From the NCBI GenBank assembly GCA_041391385.1, contig JAWKOD010000003.1, positions 434,001 to 498,000 of the forward strand: a stretch of 64,000 nucleotides of DNA. The letters run 5' to 3'. This DNA comes from CANIGN01 sp041391385 (GTDB lineage Bacteria > Bdellovibrionota > UBA2428). The stretch's first letter is position 1. Every line of letters starts with the position of its first letter. The notes below the pieces were generated by a model. That model had not been told where the DNA came from and made no database searches. It saw only the letters and a list, made by a program, of their open reading frames with translations. The translations under genes were made by a program, and so were the position numbers. Shown piece after piece: positions 51,804 to 61,120 of this stretch.

Positions 51804-52490
51804 CTATAAAACCTTAATCGCTCTTAGATCAAAGGCCTGGACACGTGTGGAACAACTTGCGTAAATAAATTCACATGCAGTAGCTTCGATCATAAGCCCA
51901 AAAATTCGAACGTTTAGCTGAACTGTTTGCTCATCTTTTCTATAAGCATCCAAACGAGATCGAGTCGAAAAATCTAACTGCGCTGTACGAATATAGTATG
52001 TTGTAGAATTATTCTGTGCCCTAAAAGTATACTCGGCTGCATCCGCAATATTCTTAGGCGCAAGGCTCAACACCCCTGGAACTATTGTAAGTAATCTCGA
52101 ATTTCCTGAGTCTGTGGAATTTTGTGCTTTGCACTTATTTTGAACGCAGGACAAACTAGGCGGTGCCTTATATTCACAAGTGCCTACGGAACCTGAGACT
52201 TCTTTTTTACGAGCTTCATTGTAACTATAAAGCGTTTCAAAAATTGAACTTGCGGAATCCCACCTCGAAAACACAAGATAATCCTCTGGGCCGCCACATG
52301 ATCTAGCACCTACCCCAGCTGAATAACAATCAGAGGAACTCGAACAAGCTCCAGAGCTCAACACCTTTAAATCTTGCATAAGTGCTTGAGTGCTTTTCTT
52401 TGAATTAGAATCTGAGCTTTCTTGAGTTGTGTCTATGGGCTGGCATGCAACAAGTGCCCCCAAGAATAAAAGCAACACAAAATTCCTCAT
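51804..52490 (-). CDS. Hypothetical Cys-rich lipoprotein
   Basis: 228 residues. Signal peptide with lipobox LVAC (Cys16). The N-terminal half has ACSSSSDCYSAGVGARSCGG, a Cys/Ser pattern that could form disulfides. The C-terminal half is beta-rich. No family recognised. It sits between GDPD and the aldehyde dehydrogenase on the same strand. Confidence 0.65.
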   Translation of the reverse strand: MRNFVLLLFLGALVACQPIDTTQESSDSNSKKSTQALMQDLKVLSSGACSSSSDCYSAGVGARSCGGPEDYLVFSRWDSASSIFETLYSYNEARKKEVSGSVGTCEYKAPPSLSCVQNKCKAQNSTDSGNSRLLTIVPGVLSLAPKNIADAAEYTFRAQNNSTTYYIRTAQLDFSTRSRLDAYRKDEQTVQLNVRIFGLMIEATACEFIYASCSTRVQAFDLRAIKVL

Positions 52491-52597
52491 ACTCCTATTT
52501 TAATGTAAAATGTTGACTCATTTTGAGTACTTAACAACTAAAACAGCTCAGAATTTGTATCTCCCCTAAGCAGCTGTAAAATTTATGATCACCAGAA

Positions 52598-53974
52598 CTA
52601 ACCCATAAACCATTTCATCAAGGCAAAGCGTTTCTCATAGGGACGGTAGCGAATATTGGGATCCACAAGAGTACTCCTATGAAGAACGCTTTTATAATGA
52701 GTAAAAACGTCAAAGCTCGCCTTACCATGATACGCTCCCATGCCACTTGCTCCTCGACCGCCAAAAGGAAGTTCAGCACAAGCGAGATGCATCAACACAT
52801 CATTTACACAGACTCCTCCTGCAGGAATCTCGCTTATAACCTTATTCTCAAACTCAGCGCTCTCAGTGAAAACATAAAGCGCCAAAGGGTTTGCTCTCTC
52901 TGAAATAATTTTCTTTAGACTATCAAAAGTAGAATAAGAAAGGACCGGAAGTATAGGGCCAAAAATCTCTTCCTTCATGATATCTGAATCTATCGAAACA
53001 TCTTTTAACACTGTAGGGGCAATATATTTTTCTTCTTTTTTAAAATCTCCACCACACACAAGTTTGCCATCACTCATATATTTCAACAGCCGGTTAAAAT
53101 GTCTGTCGTTAATTATCCTTGCATAGTCTGGTGTTAATGAAGGATCCTCACCCAACTCTTCTTTAACTCGAGCTTTAAGTTTCTCTAAAAACTTATTCTG
53201 AACACTTTCATGGACTAAAACATAATCGGGAGCAACGCAGGTTTGACCCGCATTAAAAAACTTTCCCCAAACGATACGCTTAGCCGCGATATCAAGCGAG
53301 GCTTTAGCATCTACAATACAAGGGCTTTTTCCACCAAGCTCCAGAGTCACGGGCGTTAAGAAAGTAGAGGCAGCCGCCATTACCTTTTTTCCGACTTGAG
53401 TTGAACCCGTAAAAAAAATGTGATCAAAGCGCTCCTTTAACAGCGCTTCAGCAACAGTATGATCACCTTCTATACAGCTAAAAACTTCTATTGGGAAATG
53501 TTCACGAATGAGATCGTTTAAAAGTTTTGAACAAGCAGGTGCTAGTTCAGATGGCTTCAATACAACACAATTACCGGCCGCTAAGGCTCCAACTACAGGA
53601 TTTAACGCTAAAGAAATAGGATAGTTCCAAGGGCTCATATTCAAGACAACTCCCTTGGGCTCAGGAACGATCATCGCCCTACCTGGCTGAGCAACGATAG
53701 GCGTAGATACCTTTTGAGGCTTTACCCATTCATCGAGATGCTTCAACGTAAACTTAATTTCTTCAACGACCGCACCTGTTTCCGAAGCCACAGATTCCAT
53801 CTCAGGTTTATTGAGATCCTCGCGTAAAGCAGCAAAAAAACGCTCTTGATTTTTTCTTACGAGTGTCATCAAGTTTTGAAGTTGCTCTTTGCGAAAAGCC
53901 AAATCGTAACTTTGCTGTGTTTTAAAAAACTTTCGTTGCTTGAGGACGATATCCTTTACGTGCGAATGAGCCAT
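52598..53974 (-). CDS. Aldehyde dehydrogenase (ALDH class 3-like)
   Basis: 458 residues. MSPWNYPISLALNPVVGAL marks the coenzyme fold, FTGSTQVGKKV the Rossmann turn, ELGGKSP the catalytic Glu and FNAGQTCVAPDY the catalytic Cys. The short length and class-3 pattern resemble coniferyl/fatty aldehyde dehydrogenases. It oxidises aldehydes with NAD(P); the substrate is unknown. It is flanked 3' of gatB by the repeat. Confidence 0.92.
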   Translation of the reverse strand: MAHSHVKDIVLKQRKFFKTQQSYDLAFRKEQLQNLMTLVRKNQERFFAALREDLNKPEMESVASETGAVVEEIKFTLKHLDEWVKPQKVSTPIVAQPGRAMIVPEPKGVVLNMSPWNYPISLALNPVVGALAAGNCVVLKPSELAPACSKLLNDLIREHFPIEVFSCIEGDHTVAEALLKERFDHIFFTGSTQVGKKVMAAASTFLTPVTLELGGKSPCIVDAKASLDIAAKRIVWGKFFNAGQTCVAPDYVLVHESVQNKFLEKLKARVKEELGEDPSLTPDYARIINDRHFNRLLKYMSDGKLVCGGDFKKEEKYIAPTVLKDVSIDSDIMKEEIFGPILPVLSYSTFDSLKKIISERANPLALYVFTESAEFENKVISEIPAGGVCVNDVLMHLACAELPFGGRGASGMGAYHGKASFDVFTHYKSVLHRSTLVDPNIRYRPYEKRFALMKWFMG

Positions 53975-53996
53975 ACGCTTGTTTTAGATCGGCAAC

Positions 53997-54064
53997 GTGC
54001 AAAAAGGTAGCGGGCATGTGTAAAAAGGTAGCGGGTGCGTGCAAAAAGTAACTAGGTACCTTTT
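53997..54064 (-). repeat. Dispersed repeat, right copy: three 21-22-base tandem units
   Basis: Units 53997-54017 and 54018-54038 share AAAAAGGTAGCGGG with variable ends; the third, 54039-54060, has AAAAAGTAACTAGGTACC, then TTTT. Reverse-complemented it matches the left copy at 49393. The third unit supplies the last two codons and the TAG stop of gatB. Confidence 0.75.
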
Positions 54065-55485
54065 AGAGCAGCCTTCAACTTGTCACCGAGAACGGCTGGG
54101 TTAGCCTTGCCCTTGGAGAGCTTCATTACCTGTCCCACCAAAAAGGCAAAAACCTTCTCTTTGCCAGCTTTATATTCAGCCACAATGGAAGGGTTTTCCG
54201 TAATCACTTGCTGAATCCAAGCCTGAATAGCAGCTTCATCTAAAACTTGAACAAGTCCCTTTTCTTCGACAATTTGCTTTGGAGATTTTCTAGAAACAAA
54301 CATCTCGGCAAAAACAGTTTTTGCAATTTTCCCGGAAATTGTGCCCTTCTCAATAAGCGCGATGAGCTCTGCAATCTGCTGAGGTGAAATGGGACTTTGA
54401 GCAATATCAGCTCCCTCAACCTCTTTGATTTCTCTTAAAAGTTCAGACAAAACCCAGCTCGCTGCTGCTTTTGGAGTAGCGCCTGCAGCTACACACTCCT
54501 CAAAATATGCTGCAACATCTTTACTCGCCGTTAGCAATTCTGCGTTTGAAGAATTTAAAGAATACTCTTTTTCAAAGCGCTCTCTCTTCGCATCAGGAAG
54601 CTCAGGCATTTCTGAGCGAATCTGCTCTATAAACTCAGGCGTTAAAAGCAACGGAGGCAGATCTGGATCAGGAAAATACCTATAATCATGAGCCTCTTCT
54701 TTTGTTCTTTGGCTAAAAGTTTTTCCGGCAGCCGAATCCCAACCACGCGTTTCTTGTATAACTTTTCCGCCCGAAGAAACAGTTGCAATTTGTCTTGCAG
54801 ATTCAAACTCAATAGCTTTTTCGATAAAACGAAAACTGTTCAAGTTTTTTATCTCCGTGCGCGTGCCAAATTCCTTTTGCCCCAGTGGGCGGACACTTAA
54901 ATTCACATCACAACGAAAATTTCCCTCTTCCATATTGCCGTCACTGACCCCAGCAAAAACTAGAATGGCGTGAATCTTTTTTAGATACGCAACGGCTTCT
55001 GCCGCATTTCGAATATCGGGTTGCGAAACAATCTCCACCAAGGGAGTCCCCGAACGGTTCAGGTTAACAAGTGAGGTCGCTGCCAAGTGCATCGACTTTC
55101 CGGCGTCTTCTTCCATGTGAATGCGCTGAATGCCGATTGTTTTTTTAGAACCCTCAACTTCCACCTCTATTTGCCCTATACCACAAAGAGGTTCGTCGAA
55201 CTGAGAAATCTGATACCCCTTTGGCAAATCTGGATAAAAATAATTCTTTCTAGAAAAAACAGACTTCTCATTGATCTGACACCCTAAAGCAAGCCCAGCG
55301 CGAATAGCTAAGTGAACAGCTTCTTTATTTAGTACAGGCAAGGCGCCAGGAAGCCCACCTGACACAGGCCCAACCTGAGTATTTTCTTTGTCGCCAAAAA
55401 TAGCGGGGACAAAACAAAACGCTTTGGTTTTTGTTTGAAGCTGAGCGTGAATTTCCAAACCGATAACGACTTCAAATGTATTCAC
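54052..55485 (-). CDS. gatB: Aspartyl/glutamyl-tRNA amidotransferase subunit B
   Basis: Start GTG 55485 (VNTFEVVIGLEIHAQL), overlapping the gatA stop as GTGA with GGGAG upstream; the longer frame from 55563 lies within gatA. 477 residues with the SGGLPGALPVLN, DLPKGYQISQ and NRSGTPLVEI motifs and a C-terminal YqeY-like tail. GatB binds tRNA and ATP to convert Glu-tRNA-Gln (or Asp-tRNA-Asn). Its last codons and stop lie within the dispersed repeat. Confidence 0.96.
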   Translation of the reverse strand: MNTFEVVIGLEIHAQLQTKTKAFCFVPAIFGDKENTQVGPVSGGLPGALPVLNKEAVHLAIRAGLALGCQINEKSVFSRKNYFYPDLPKGYQISQFDEPLCGIGQIEVEVEGSKKTIGIQRIHMEEDAGKSMHLAATSLVNLNRSGTPLVEIVSQPDIRNAAEAVAYLKKIHAILVFAGVSDGNMEEGNFRCDVNLSVRPLGQKEFGTRTEIKNLNSFRFIEKAIEFESARQIATVSSGGKVIQETRGWDSAAGKTFSQRTKEEAHDYRYFPDPDLPPLLLTPEFIEQIRSEMPELPDAKRERFEKEYSLNSSNAELLTASKDVAAYFEECVAAGATPKAAASWVLSELLREIKEVEGADIAQSPISPQQIAELIALIEKGTISGKIAKTVFAEMFVSRKSPKQIVEEKGLVQVLDEAAIQAWIQQVITENPSIVAEYKAGKEKVFAFLVGQVMKLSKGKANPAVLGDKLKAALKGT

Positions 55486-56966
55486 AACATAGCTCCCTTT
55501 AGAGTTTCGGGCTGTAAAGTTTGATACGCATGAGCCGCACCCAAGAGAAGATCGTCTCTCCACCAGGGGCCAAGAAGCTGTAATCCCACTGGGAGCTTGT
55601 TTGCATATCCAACATTCATAGAAAGACCTGGCAATCCCGCTAAGTTTGTAGACAACGTATAGACATCAGATAAATACATCTGAATGGGGTTTCCTGATTT
55701 TTCACCAAATTTAAAAGCAGTCGTAGGTGACGTTGGTCCTGCAATAAGATCACATTTTTCAAAGGCTTTTTTAAAATCATCTCTCAGCAAAGTCCTCATC
55801 TGCGAAGCCTTGCGATAATAAGCATCGTAATACCCACTTGAAAGCGCAAAGGTTCCCAAAAGAACTCTCAAACGCACTTCTTCTCCAAAACCTTCTCTGC
55901 GACTTAAAGAATAAAGCTCTTCTAAATTTGTTGTTTTTTTAGAAGTACGATGTCCGTAATGAATTCCATCATAGCGTGCTAAATTCGAAGAACACTCGCT
56001 TGAGCAAATAATATAATACGTCGCTAAGGAATATTTTGTATGCGGAAGTTCAATATCGACAACAGTTGCCCCGGCACCTTTAAAAACGCTGACGGCCTCT
56101 TTTATAACTTTATCGACCGCAGGATCTAAGCCTTCGCTAAAAAACTCTTTCGGTAGTCCAATACGTAGTCCTTTTATTTTATTTTCAACTACAAATTTTT
56201 CGGCAAGTGCCACAAAAGAGGGAACTTTCGCGCTCACAGAAGTTGCATCATGAACATCATGACCCGAAATACTTTCTAAAACAGCCGCAGAACCCAGAGC
56301 GTCTGCACACATAGGCCCCACCTGATCGAGGCTACTTGCAAAAGCCACCACTCCGTAGCGACTCACTCGTCCGTAAGTAGGTTTAATACCCGTAATGCCA
56401 CAAAGAGCTGCGGGCTGGCGAATCGACCCACCTGTATCCGTGCCCAATGAAAGTGGCGCCATGCGAGCTGCCACTGCGGCTCCAGAACCCCCACTTGATC
56501 CTCCAGGAACATACGCCGTATCCCACGGGTTTTTAGTTGCCCCGAAATAACTATTTTCATTCGAAGAACCCATCGCAAACTCGTCTAAGTTTGTTTTTCC
56601 GAGAATAGGTGCACCTGCTTGTTTAAGTCGAGTCACCACGCTTGCATCATAGGGAGCTGTAAAAGATTCCAGCATTTTTGAAGCGGCTGTACATTTGTAA
56701 TCTTTTACCAAAATTAAATCTTTAACGGCTATGGGCATTCCAAGTATGCCGCCCTTTTCGCCTTGAGCTATTCTCTTATCTGCCTCCCGGGCCTGCTCTA
56801 AAGCTAAGTCATCGGTAAAAGAAATATAGGCATTTAAATCTGTGTTTAATTTTTTTGAACGCTCTAAAAAAGCTTGAGTTAACTCAATAGAAGAAACTTC
56901 TTTCTCATCAAGTGCTGTGCGAAGCTCCTTATAAGAAGCGTGTAAAAGTTGCGCATTTAAGCTCAT
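55482..56966 (-). CDS. gatA: Aspartyl/glutamyl-tRNA amidotransferase subunit A
   Basis: 494 residues of the amidase signature family. The Ser-cisSer-Lys triad is visible: Lys82 (AVKDL), Ser157 (PGGSSGGSG) and Ser181 (DTGGSIRQP). GatA releases ammonia from glutamine for the transamidation. It overlaps gatC and gatB by four bases each. Confidence 0.97.
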   Translation of the reverse strand: MSLNAQLLHASYKELRTALDEKEVSSIELTQAFLERSKKLNTDLNAYISFTDDLALEQAREADKRIAQGEKGGILGMPIAVKDLILVKDYKCTAASKMLESFTAPYDASVVTRLKQAGAPILGKTNLDEFAMGSSNENSYFGATKNPWDTAYVPGGSSGGSGAAVAARMAPLSLGTDTGGSIRQPAALCGITGIKPTYGRVSRYGVVAFASSLDQVGPMCADALGSAAVLESISGHDVHDATSVSAKVPSFVALAEKFVVENKIKGLRIGLPKEFFSEGLDPAVDKVIKEAVSVFKGAGATVVDIELPHTKYSLATYYIICSSECSSNLARYDGIHYGHRTSKKTTNLEELYSLSRREGFGEEVRLRVLLGTFALSSGYYDAYYRKASQMRTLLRDDFKKAFEKCDLIAGPTSPTTAFKFGEKSGNPIQMYLSDVYTLSTNLAGLPGLSMNVGYANKLPVGLQLLGPWWRDDLLLGAAHAYQTLQPETLKGAML

Positions 56967-57250
56967 GATTCTATATCACCCACGACTTTGGGAATACGAA
57001 AGCAGTTATCCGAAGAATCAGGCGCATTCTTCATAAGCGCCTCTACGGGTAAGGGGGCTTCGGGAACATCTTCCCGCAAAGTCATTTCGGGACTTGCGTA
57101 AAAAAAAGGCTCTATCCCATCTGTCTTGACTTGATTGAGCTGGTTAAAAGCCTCGAGAACTTGATTCACTTTGTGTTCAATCTTCTCATGATCTCCTTCT
57201 TCAAGGGCAATCCTAGCTAAGCTTGCTAAAACCTCTACATTTACACTCAT
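56963..57250 (-). CDS. gatC: Aspartyl/glutamyl-tRNA amidotransferase subunit C
   Basis: 95 residues with the GatC pattern LASLARIALEEG at the start, MTLREDVPEAP and APDSSDNCFRIPKVV at the end. It stabilises GatA. It is the first gene of gatCAB, in the standard order. Confidence 0.94.
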   Translation of the reverse strand: MSVNVEVLASLARIALEEGDHEKIEHKVNQVLEAFNQLNQVKTDGIEPFFYASPEMTLREDVPEAPLPVEALMKNAPDSSDNCFRIPKVVGDIES

Positions 57251-57298
57251 AAGGTATTTTTAGCGCGGCACATCCTAGCAAGCAATCAAACAATCATT

Positions 57299-58951
57299 GT
57301 GAGCCAAGCCCTCTTGCTTCATACTTCTTGCATGCTTGCCTTAAAATCGCTTCTAATACTTAGCCTCTCCCTCTTCACCCTTATTTCTACAGGCGCCCCC
57401 CTCAAGCTCCCGCACGTTGAAAGTTTTAACGATCAGCTAGCTCCCGGCTCTAAACTCACTCTAAAAACCGAAGCGGGCCACCATTTCAACCAAGATTCAC
57501 CCCTGAGCTGTGGTCAAGACATAACCCCCAAAATTGAAAACGGACAACTTAGCTGCACTTATCCCGAAAGCGGGGAATACAGAGCCTTTATTGCAGTCTG
57601 CGATGATGCAAAAAAATTCTGTAAAATATTTAGGCCGCTTATAAAAGTTGGAAAATCCACTGGCAAAGCAGTCTCCGCAAAAAAAGCTACTAAACAGCCT
57701 CGTATACAATTTGGGTTTAAACTCGGGAGTCCCGAGCAAACTCTAGAAGCAAACTTAAATAGCCCCAAGGCCAAGCCCGTTCTCTTAGACTTCTTTGCGC
57801 TCTGGTGTCCACCCTGCAACGATTTAGATGAAATGATTTTTCCAACTGCCGCGTTTACAAATGAAACAAAAGACGTAGAAAAAATCAAAATCAACGTTGA
57901 CGAAGAAGAGTCATGGGCTCTTAAAGAAAAATTTAAAATCGTTGGCTACCCCACATTGGTTTATTTGAACTCTCGAGGCGAAGAAATTGGTCGATTTTGG
58001 GGCACGCAGTCCCCCGAGTTACTCGTTTCGTGGATACAAAAAATGAAGCGTCTCGAAGCTATGCCCATCTCATGGGCCGCTAAGCAAAGCGACCCCCTTA
58101 ACGTAAAAAGAATTGTTGAGTGGAATTTCGATCTCGAAAACTATCAAGAGGTTAAAACTCTCACAGCTGCTCGAAATGAAGACTGGGCACAAAAATACTT
58201 TCTAAGGACTCAGGCCAGACTCATCGATACAGAAAAAGATAAAAAAGAATATGCCAAAATTCTCAAAACACTTTTAAGCAAATTCCCGAATGACATTATG
58301 GTGGGATACTGGGTCCTTTACCTAGCGACTCCGGATAAAAAAGCAGCCGAGAAGCTACTCCCCACTGCCATTAAAAACATAGACATGTGGATTTCCCAAC
58401 CCGAAAAAGCCATTCAAGAAAACTACTCTGTTCAAGATTTAGTTCTTCTAAAGACAGATCTATTTGAAACCTTGGGAAGCAAAGAAGATCTCAAAAAATC
58501 GCAACTCGAAACAATTGCCTTTTTGGAAAAAGAACTTGCAGGTGGAAAAAAACTTTCCCGCGGAAGAAGTCACATTCTTGCTTACTACTACCGCGAAGTA
58601 GGACGCGTAGAAGACGCTAAAAAAATATATGAGGCTCTTGTAAAAGATCAGCCAAAAGAATTTACCTTTTACTATCGTTATGCCAAAGCACTACACGACC
58701 TTAAAGAGTTTGAACCTGCTCTGATGTGGCTCGAAAAAGGAGCTCCTTACACCACTGAAGGAAATTCTCGCCTGCAATACACTTGGCTTAAAGGCAAAAT
58801 ACTTGTCGCTGTTGGTAAAAAAGCAGATGCATTGCAGTTTATAAATGGCACTTTAGCTATAGCTAAAACAGCAACTTGGAATAGAGATTCAAGTAATCGC
58901 TGGATAAAAGATCTTAAAGCTCTCAAAACTGAGATTGAAGAAAAAAAATAA
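57299..58951 (+). CDS. Exported thioredoxin-domain protein with C-terminal helical repeats
   Basis: 550 residues. GTG 57299 and ATG 57332 are both possible starts; either keeps the hydrophobic leader (LKSLLILSLSLFTLIST). A thioredoxin fold covers about 145-255 with CPPC at Cys170-Cys173 (LWCPPCNDLDEMIFP) and GYPTLVYLN as the cis-Pro loop. Residues about 290-550 are helical repeats resembling TPRs. It may transfer reducing power in the periplasm. An intrinsic terminator directly follows. Confidence 0.78.
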   Translation: MSQALLLHTSCMLALKSLLILSLSLFTLISTGAPLKLPHVESFNDQLAPGSKLTLKTEAGHHFNQDSPLSCGQDITPKIENGQLSCTYPESGEYRAFIAVCDDAKKFCKIFRPLIKVGKSTGKAVSAKKATKQPRIQFGFKLGSPEQTLEANLNSPKAKPVLLDFFALWCPPCNDLDEMIFPTAAFTNETKDVEKIKINVDEEESWALKEKFKIVGYPTLVYLNSRGEEIGRFWGTQSPELLVSWIQKMKRLEAMPISWAAKQSDPLNVKRIVEWNFDLENYQEVKTLTAARNEDWAQKYFLRTQARLIDTEKDKKEYAKILKTLLSKFPNDIMVGYWVLYLATPDKKAAEKLLPTAIKNIDMWISQPEKAIQENYSVQDLVLLKTDLFETLGSKEDLKKSQLETIAFLEKELAGGKKLSRGRSHILAYYYREVGRVEDAKKIYEALVKDQPKEFTFYYRYAKALHDLKEFEPALMWLEKGAPYTTEGNSRLQYTWLKGKILVAVGKKADALQFINGTLAIAKTATWNRDSSNRWIKDLKALKTEIEEKK

Positions 58952-58988
58952 AAGGGACCTTGCCCAGTTGAGCAAGATCCCTCTTTTT
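58952..58988 (+). terminator. Intrinsic terminator after the thioredoxin/TPR gene
   Basis: AGGGA-CTTGC pairs with GCAAG-TCCCT with one internal mismatch, followed by six T residues. It also lies just beyond the stop of the convergent Gly/His-repeat gene and may serve both. Confidence 0.82.
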
Positions 58989-59012
58989 TCTAAAGACGCT
59001 TCAAAGTTTTTT

Positions 59013-59558
59013 TTAGTCTTCTTCGTCGCTATTTGTAATATCTACAAGAATAACCCTTCTTGGAGTTTCGATATACTCATTGTTTGCTTGGTTTCCATGA
59101 CCACCATGTCCACCCGGGCCACCATTTCCGCCAAATCCGCCGTGCCCACCTGGACCACCATTTCCGCCATGTCCACCGTGCCCCCCAGGGCCCTCACGTC
59201 TTGGAGGAGCTTTTGTAACAGTAACCTGCACTTTTGCCGTTACACTTCTGCGAATTCTACGAAGTATGCGCCCGTTATTAAGGTCACAAAACAACCCCTG
59301 TGACACAAGATAAGTGCGATTAAAACGAGATATGTTATTTCCAGTTTTAACCACCCCAGCTGCAAAAAGATGTCCATCGATATTCTCGACAGGAGCCACA
59401 AAATTACACCCGGGTAAGATTTCCCTCATATCTCTTCTTAAATCACGCATTGCTCTTTGAACTTCACGGTCAGCTTTAAAAGCTCCTTGAACCTCTTCAG
59501 ATAACTCAGCTTGAGCGAATGACCCCAAAAGAAATCCCATCACTAATAATTTTTTCAT
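59013..59558 (-). CDS. Small exported protein with Gly/His-rich repeats
   Basis: 181 residues. A signal peptide covers 1-17. Residues about 18-115 form a small domain with two Cys (Cys51, Cys91). Residues 123-155 are a run of GGH/GGN/GGP/GGF triplets, and the tail is acidic. No family recognised. His-Gly repeats can bind metal or form flexible linkers; which applies here cannot be told. Confidence 0.68.
   Translation of the reverse strand: MKKLLVMGFLLGSFAQAELSEEVQGAFKADREVQRAMRDLRRDMREILPGCNFVAPVENIDGHLFAAGVVKTGNNISRFNRTYLVSQGLFCDLNNGRILRRIRRSVTAKVQVTVTKAPPRREGPGGHGGHGGNGGPGGHGGFGGNGGPGGHGGHGNQANNEYIETPRRVILVDITNSDEED
59094..59192 (-). repeat. Coding Gly-Gly-X repeat (33 residues)
   Basis: The DNA repeats a nine-base GGX codon pattern about eleven times, with a larger duplicated block of about 45 bases (GGHGGxGGNGGP seen twice). 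Slippage or unequal exchange could change its length between strains. Confidence 0.8.
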
Positions 59559-59796
59559 TTCTTCTCTCCTCTGCTGGGTTAGGACAAAGCCTGGAGCTAA
59601 AGGGTTAGTTTTTACTCAGAGTATTAATGACACACACTCGAGCATTGCGTCACAAGACTCTTAAGAAAATCAAAACGTTATTCAGTTTTTTTGAATACCC
59701 CACAGAGCTGACACAAATCTCAACATGAAGCAAAGTTGATTTAAGAGAGATGAATTCTTCATTCCCTTCAGCCAAAATATCAATACAATAGGGCTT

Positions 59797-60879
59797 ATGG
59801 AGTACTTAAAGGATTATATGAAAATAAAAGAACTAAAATACCCCCTCGAAGCCTCTGCAAGAACAGCCCTTTATTTTCTTCCTGCAGCCTCTGCAAGTGT
59901 TTTTTTAGGCCGCTTTAAAGATCCAGTTTTTAAAAAATATAAAAACCTTGTGCCTCTCACAAAACACTTCAAAGAAATTAAAAAACTTTACGAAAAAGAC
60001 TCAGAAAACATAAAAAACAACTACTACTTAGCGCCTCAACATTTTCTACCCAATTTAAAAGAGTACGGACTTCTAAATTTGAAAAATGCTCTCGACCTCT
60101 TTCGCGTAAAAGACAGAATGCAGAAAAAAGACATCCAAGTTTTTGAAACTAAAATCTCGCCCGAAGATTTTCCAGCTTATTTTAGACAGAACTTTCACTA
60201 TCAAAGTGGCGGCTACCTAAGTTCAGAATCAGCCGAGCTTTATGACCATCAAGTTGAGCTTGTCTTCTCCGGCACTGCAGAAGCCATGAGACGACACGCC
60301 ATAAAAGCCATTAGCCTTGCGAGGGGAATAAAAAAGTATCCCTCTAACGAGAAACTCAAAATTCTTGATATCGGATGTGGCACGGGTCACTTTACAGCCG
60401 AACTTAAACGACACTTCCCCATGAGCGAGGTTGTCGGACTTGACCTAAGCCCCTGGTATCTCAAAGAAGCTGAAAAGAAATTTCCTGATTCAGGAATCGA
60501 GTGGAAATTTTGCAAAGCAGAGAAGCTCGATTTTGAAGACAACGCCTTTGATGTTGTTACATCCATTTATCTTTTTCACGAGCTTCCAGAAAATATCCGC
60601 AAACAAGCAGCCAAAGAAATGCTCCGAGTCCTAAAGCCCGGAGGAACCCTTGTTCAAATGGACAGCCTTCAAAAAGGAGATACGCCCGAGCTAGACCCAT
60701 CCCTTGAAGTTTTCCCCCACCTCTATCACGAGCCCTATTACGAAAATTATGTTTCTCAAAAATCAGAAGCTCTTTTTGAAAAAGTTGGCCTGAAAGAGAT
60801 CGAGACGGAAGAAGCATTTTATTCAAAAATACTCCGTGGAACAAAAGAAGAGGCAGCCAAAGATGAACCCCGAAGTTAA
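59797..60879 (+). CDS. SAM-dependent methyltransferase
   Basis: 360 residues. The class I methyltransferase fold occupies about 185-300 with motif I LDIGCGTGHF, acidic loop VVGLDLSPW and LRVLKPGGTLVQ. The first about 180 residues are a helical domain without recognised family. Substrate unknown; the pattern is close to small-molecule or lipid methyltransferases. ATG 59797 or 59818 could start it. Its end overlaps the CPXCG gene by 17 bases. Confidence 0.83.
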   Translation: MEYLKDYMKIKELKYPLEASARTALYFLPAASASVFLGRFKDPVFKKYKNLVPLTKHFKEIKKLYEKDSENIKNNYYLAPQHFLPNLKEYGLLNLKNALDLFRVKDRMQKKDIQVFETKISPEDFPAYFRQNFHYQSGGYLSSESAELYDHQVELVFSGTAEAMRRHAIKAISLARGIKKYPSNEKLKILDIGCGTGHFTAELKRHFPMSEVVGLDLSPWYLKEAEKKFPDSGIEWKFCKAEKLDFEDNAFDVVTSIYLFHELPENIRKQAAKEMLRVLKPGGTLVQMDSLQKGDTPELDPSLEVFPHLYHEPYYENYVSQKSEALFEKVGLKEIETEEAFYSKILRGTKEEAAKDEPRS

Positions 60880-61051
60880 AGTCATTTGCCCCTTTTGCTA
60901 TCAAAGCTTTTATACGTTTATCGACTGGTCTGCGGGGCTCCACCAGAGCCTCGATCTCGACTGCGAGATTTGCTGTCACGCTCTTGTTCTTCACGCAGAA
61001 TGGGACGAATCCCTTGAACATGCGAGCGCAAACACAGAAAAAGCTTTTTAA
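60863..61051 (+). CDS. CPXCG-motif cysteine-rich protein
   Basis: 62 residues from ATG 60863 (MNPEVKVICPFC). CPFC and CEICCH form the Cys_rich_CPXG pattern, here with CPFCY in place of CPXCG. Such proteins are small zinc-binding proteins of unknown function. It overlaps the methyltransferase gene, suggesting coupling. Confidence 0.82.
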   Translation: MNPEVKVICPFCYQSFYTFIDWSAGLHQSLDLDCEICCHALVLHAEWDESLEHASANTEKAF

Positions 61052-61120
61052 CCCCTCTGTCTCCGAAGAATCCCAGGCTTATGGCTTTTTACCCTAAAAG
61101 ACATCGGCTAAGCTAAAGCC

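Noticed and set aside
59094..59192. Nine-base repeats considered as a CRISPR or tandem intergenic array
   Set aside because: The repeats are in frame and encode Gly-Gly-X inside a signal-peptide protein; no spacers.
60557..61021. 154-residue minus-strand ORF across the methyltransferase end
   Set aside because: Overlaps both the methyltransferase and the CPXCG gene, which carry family motifs.
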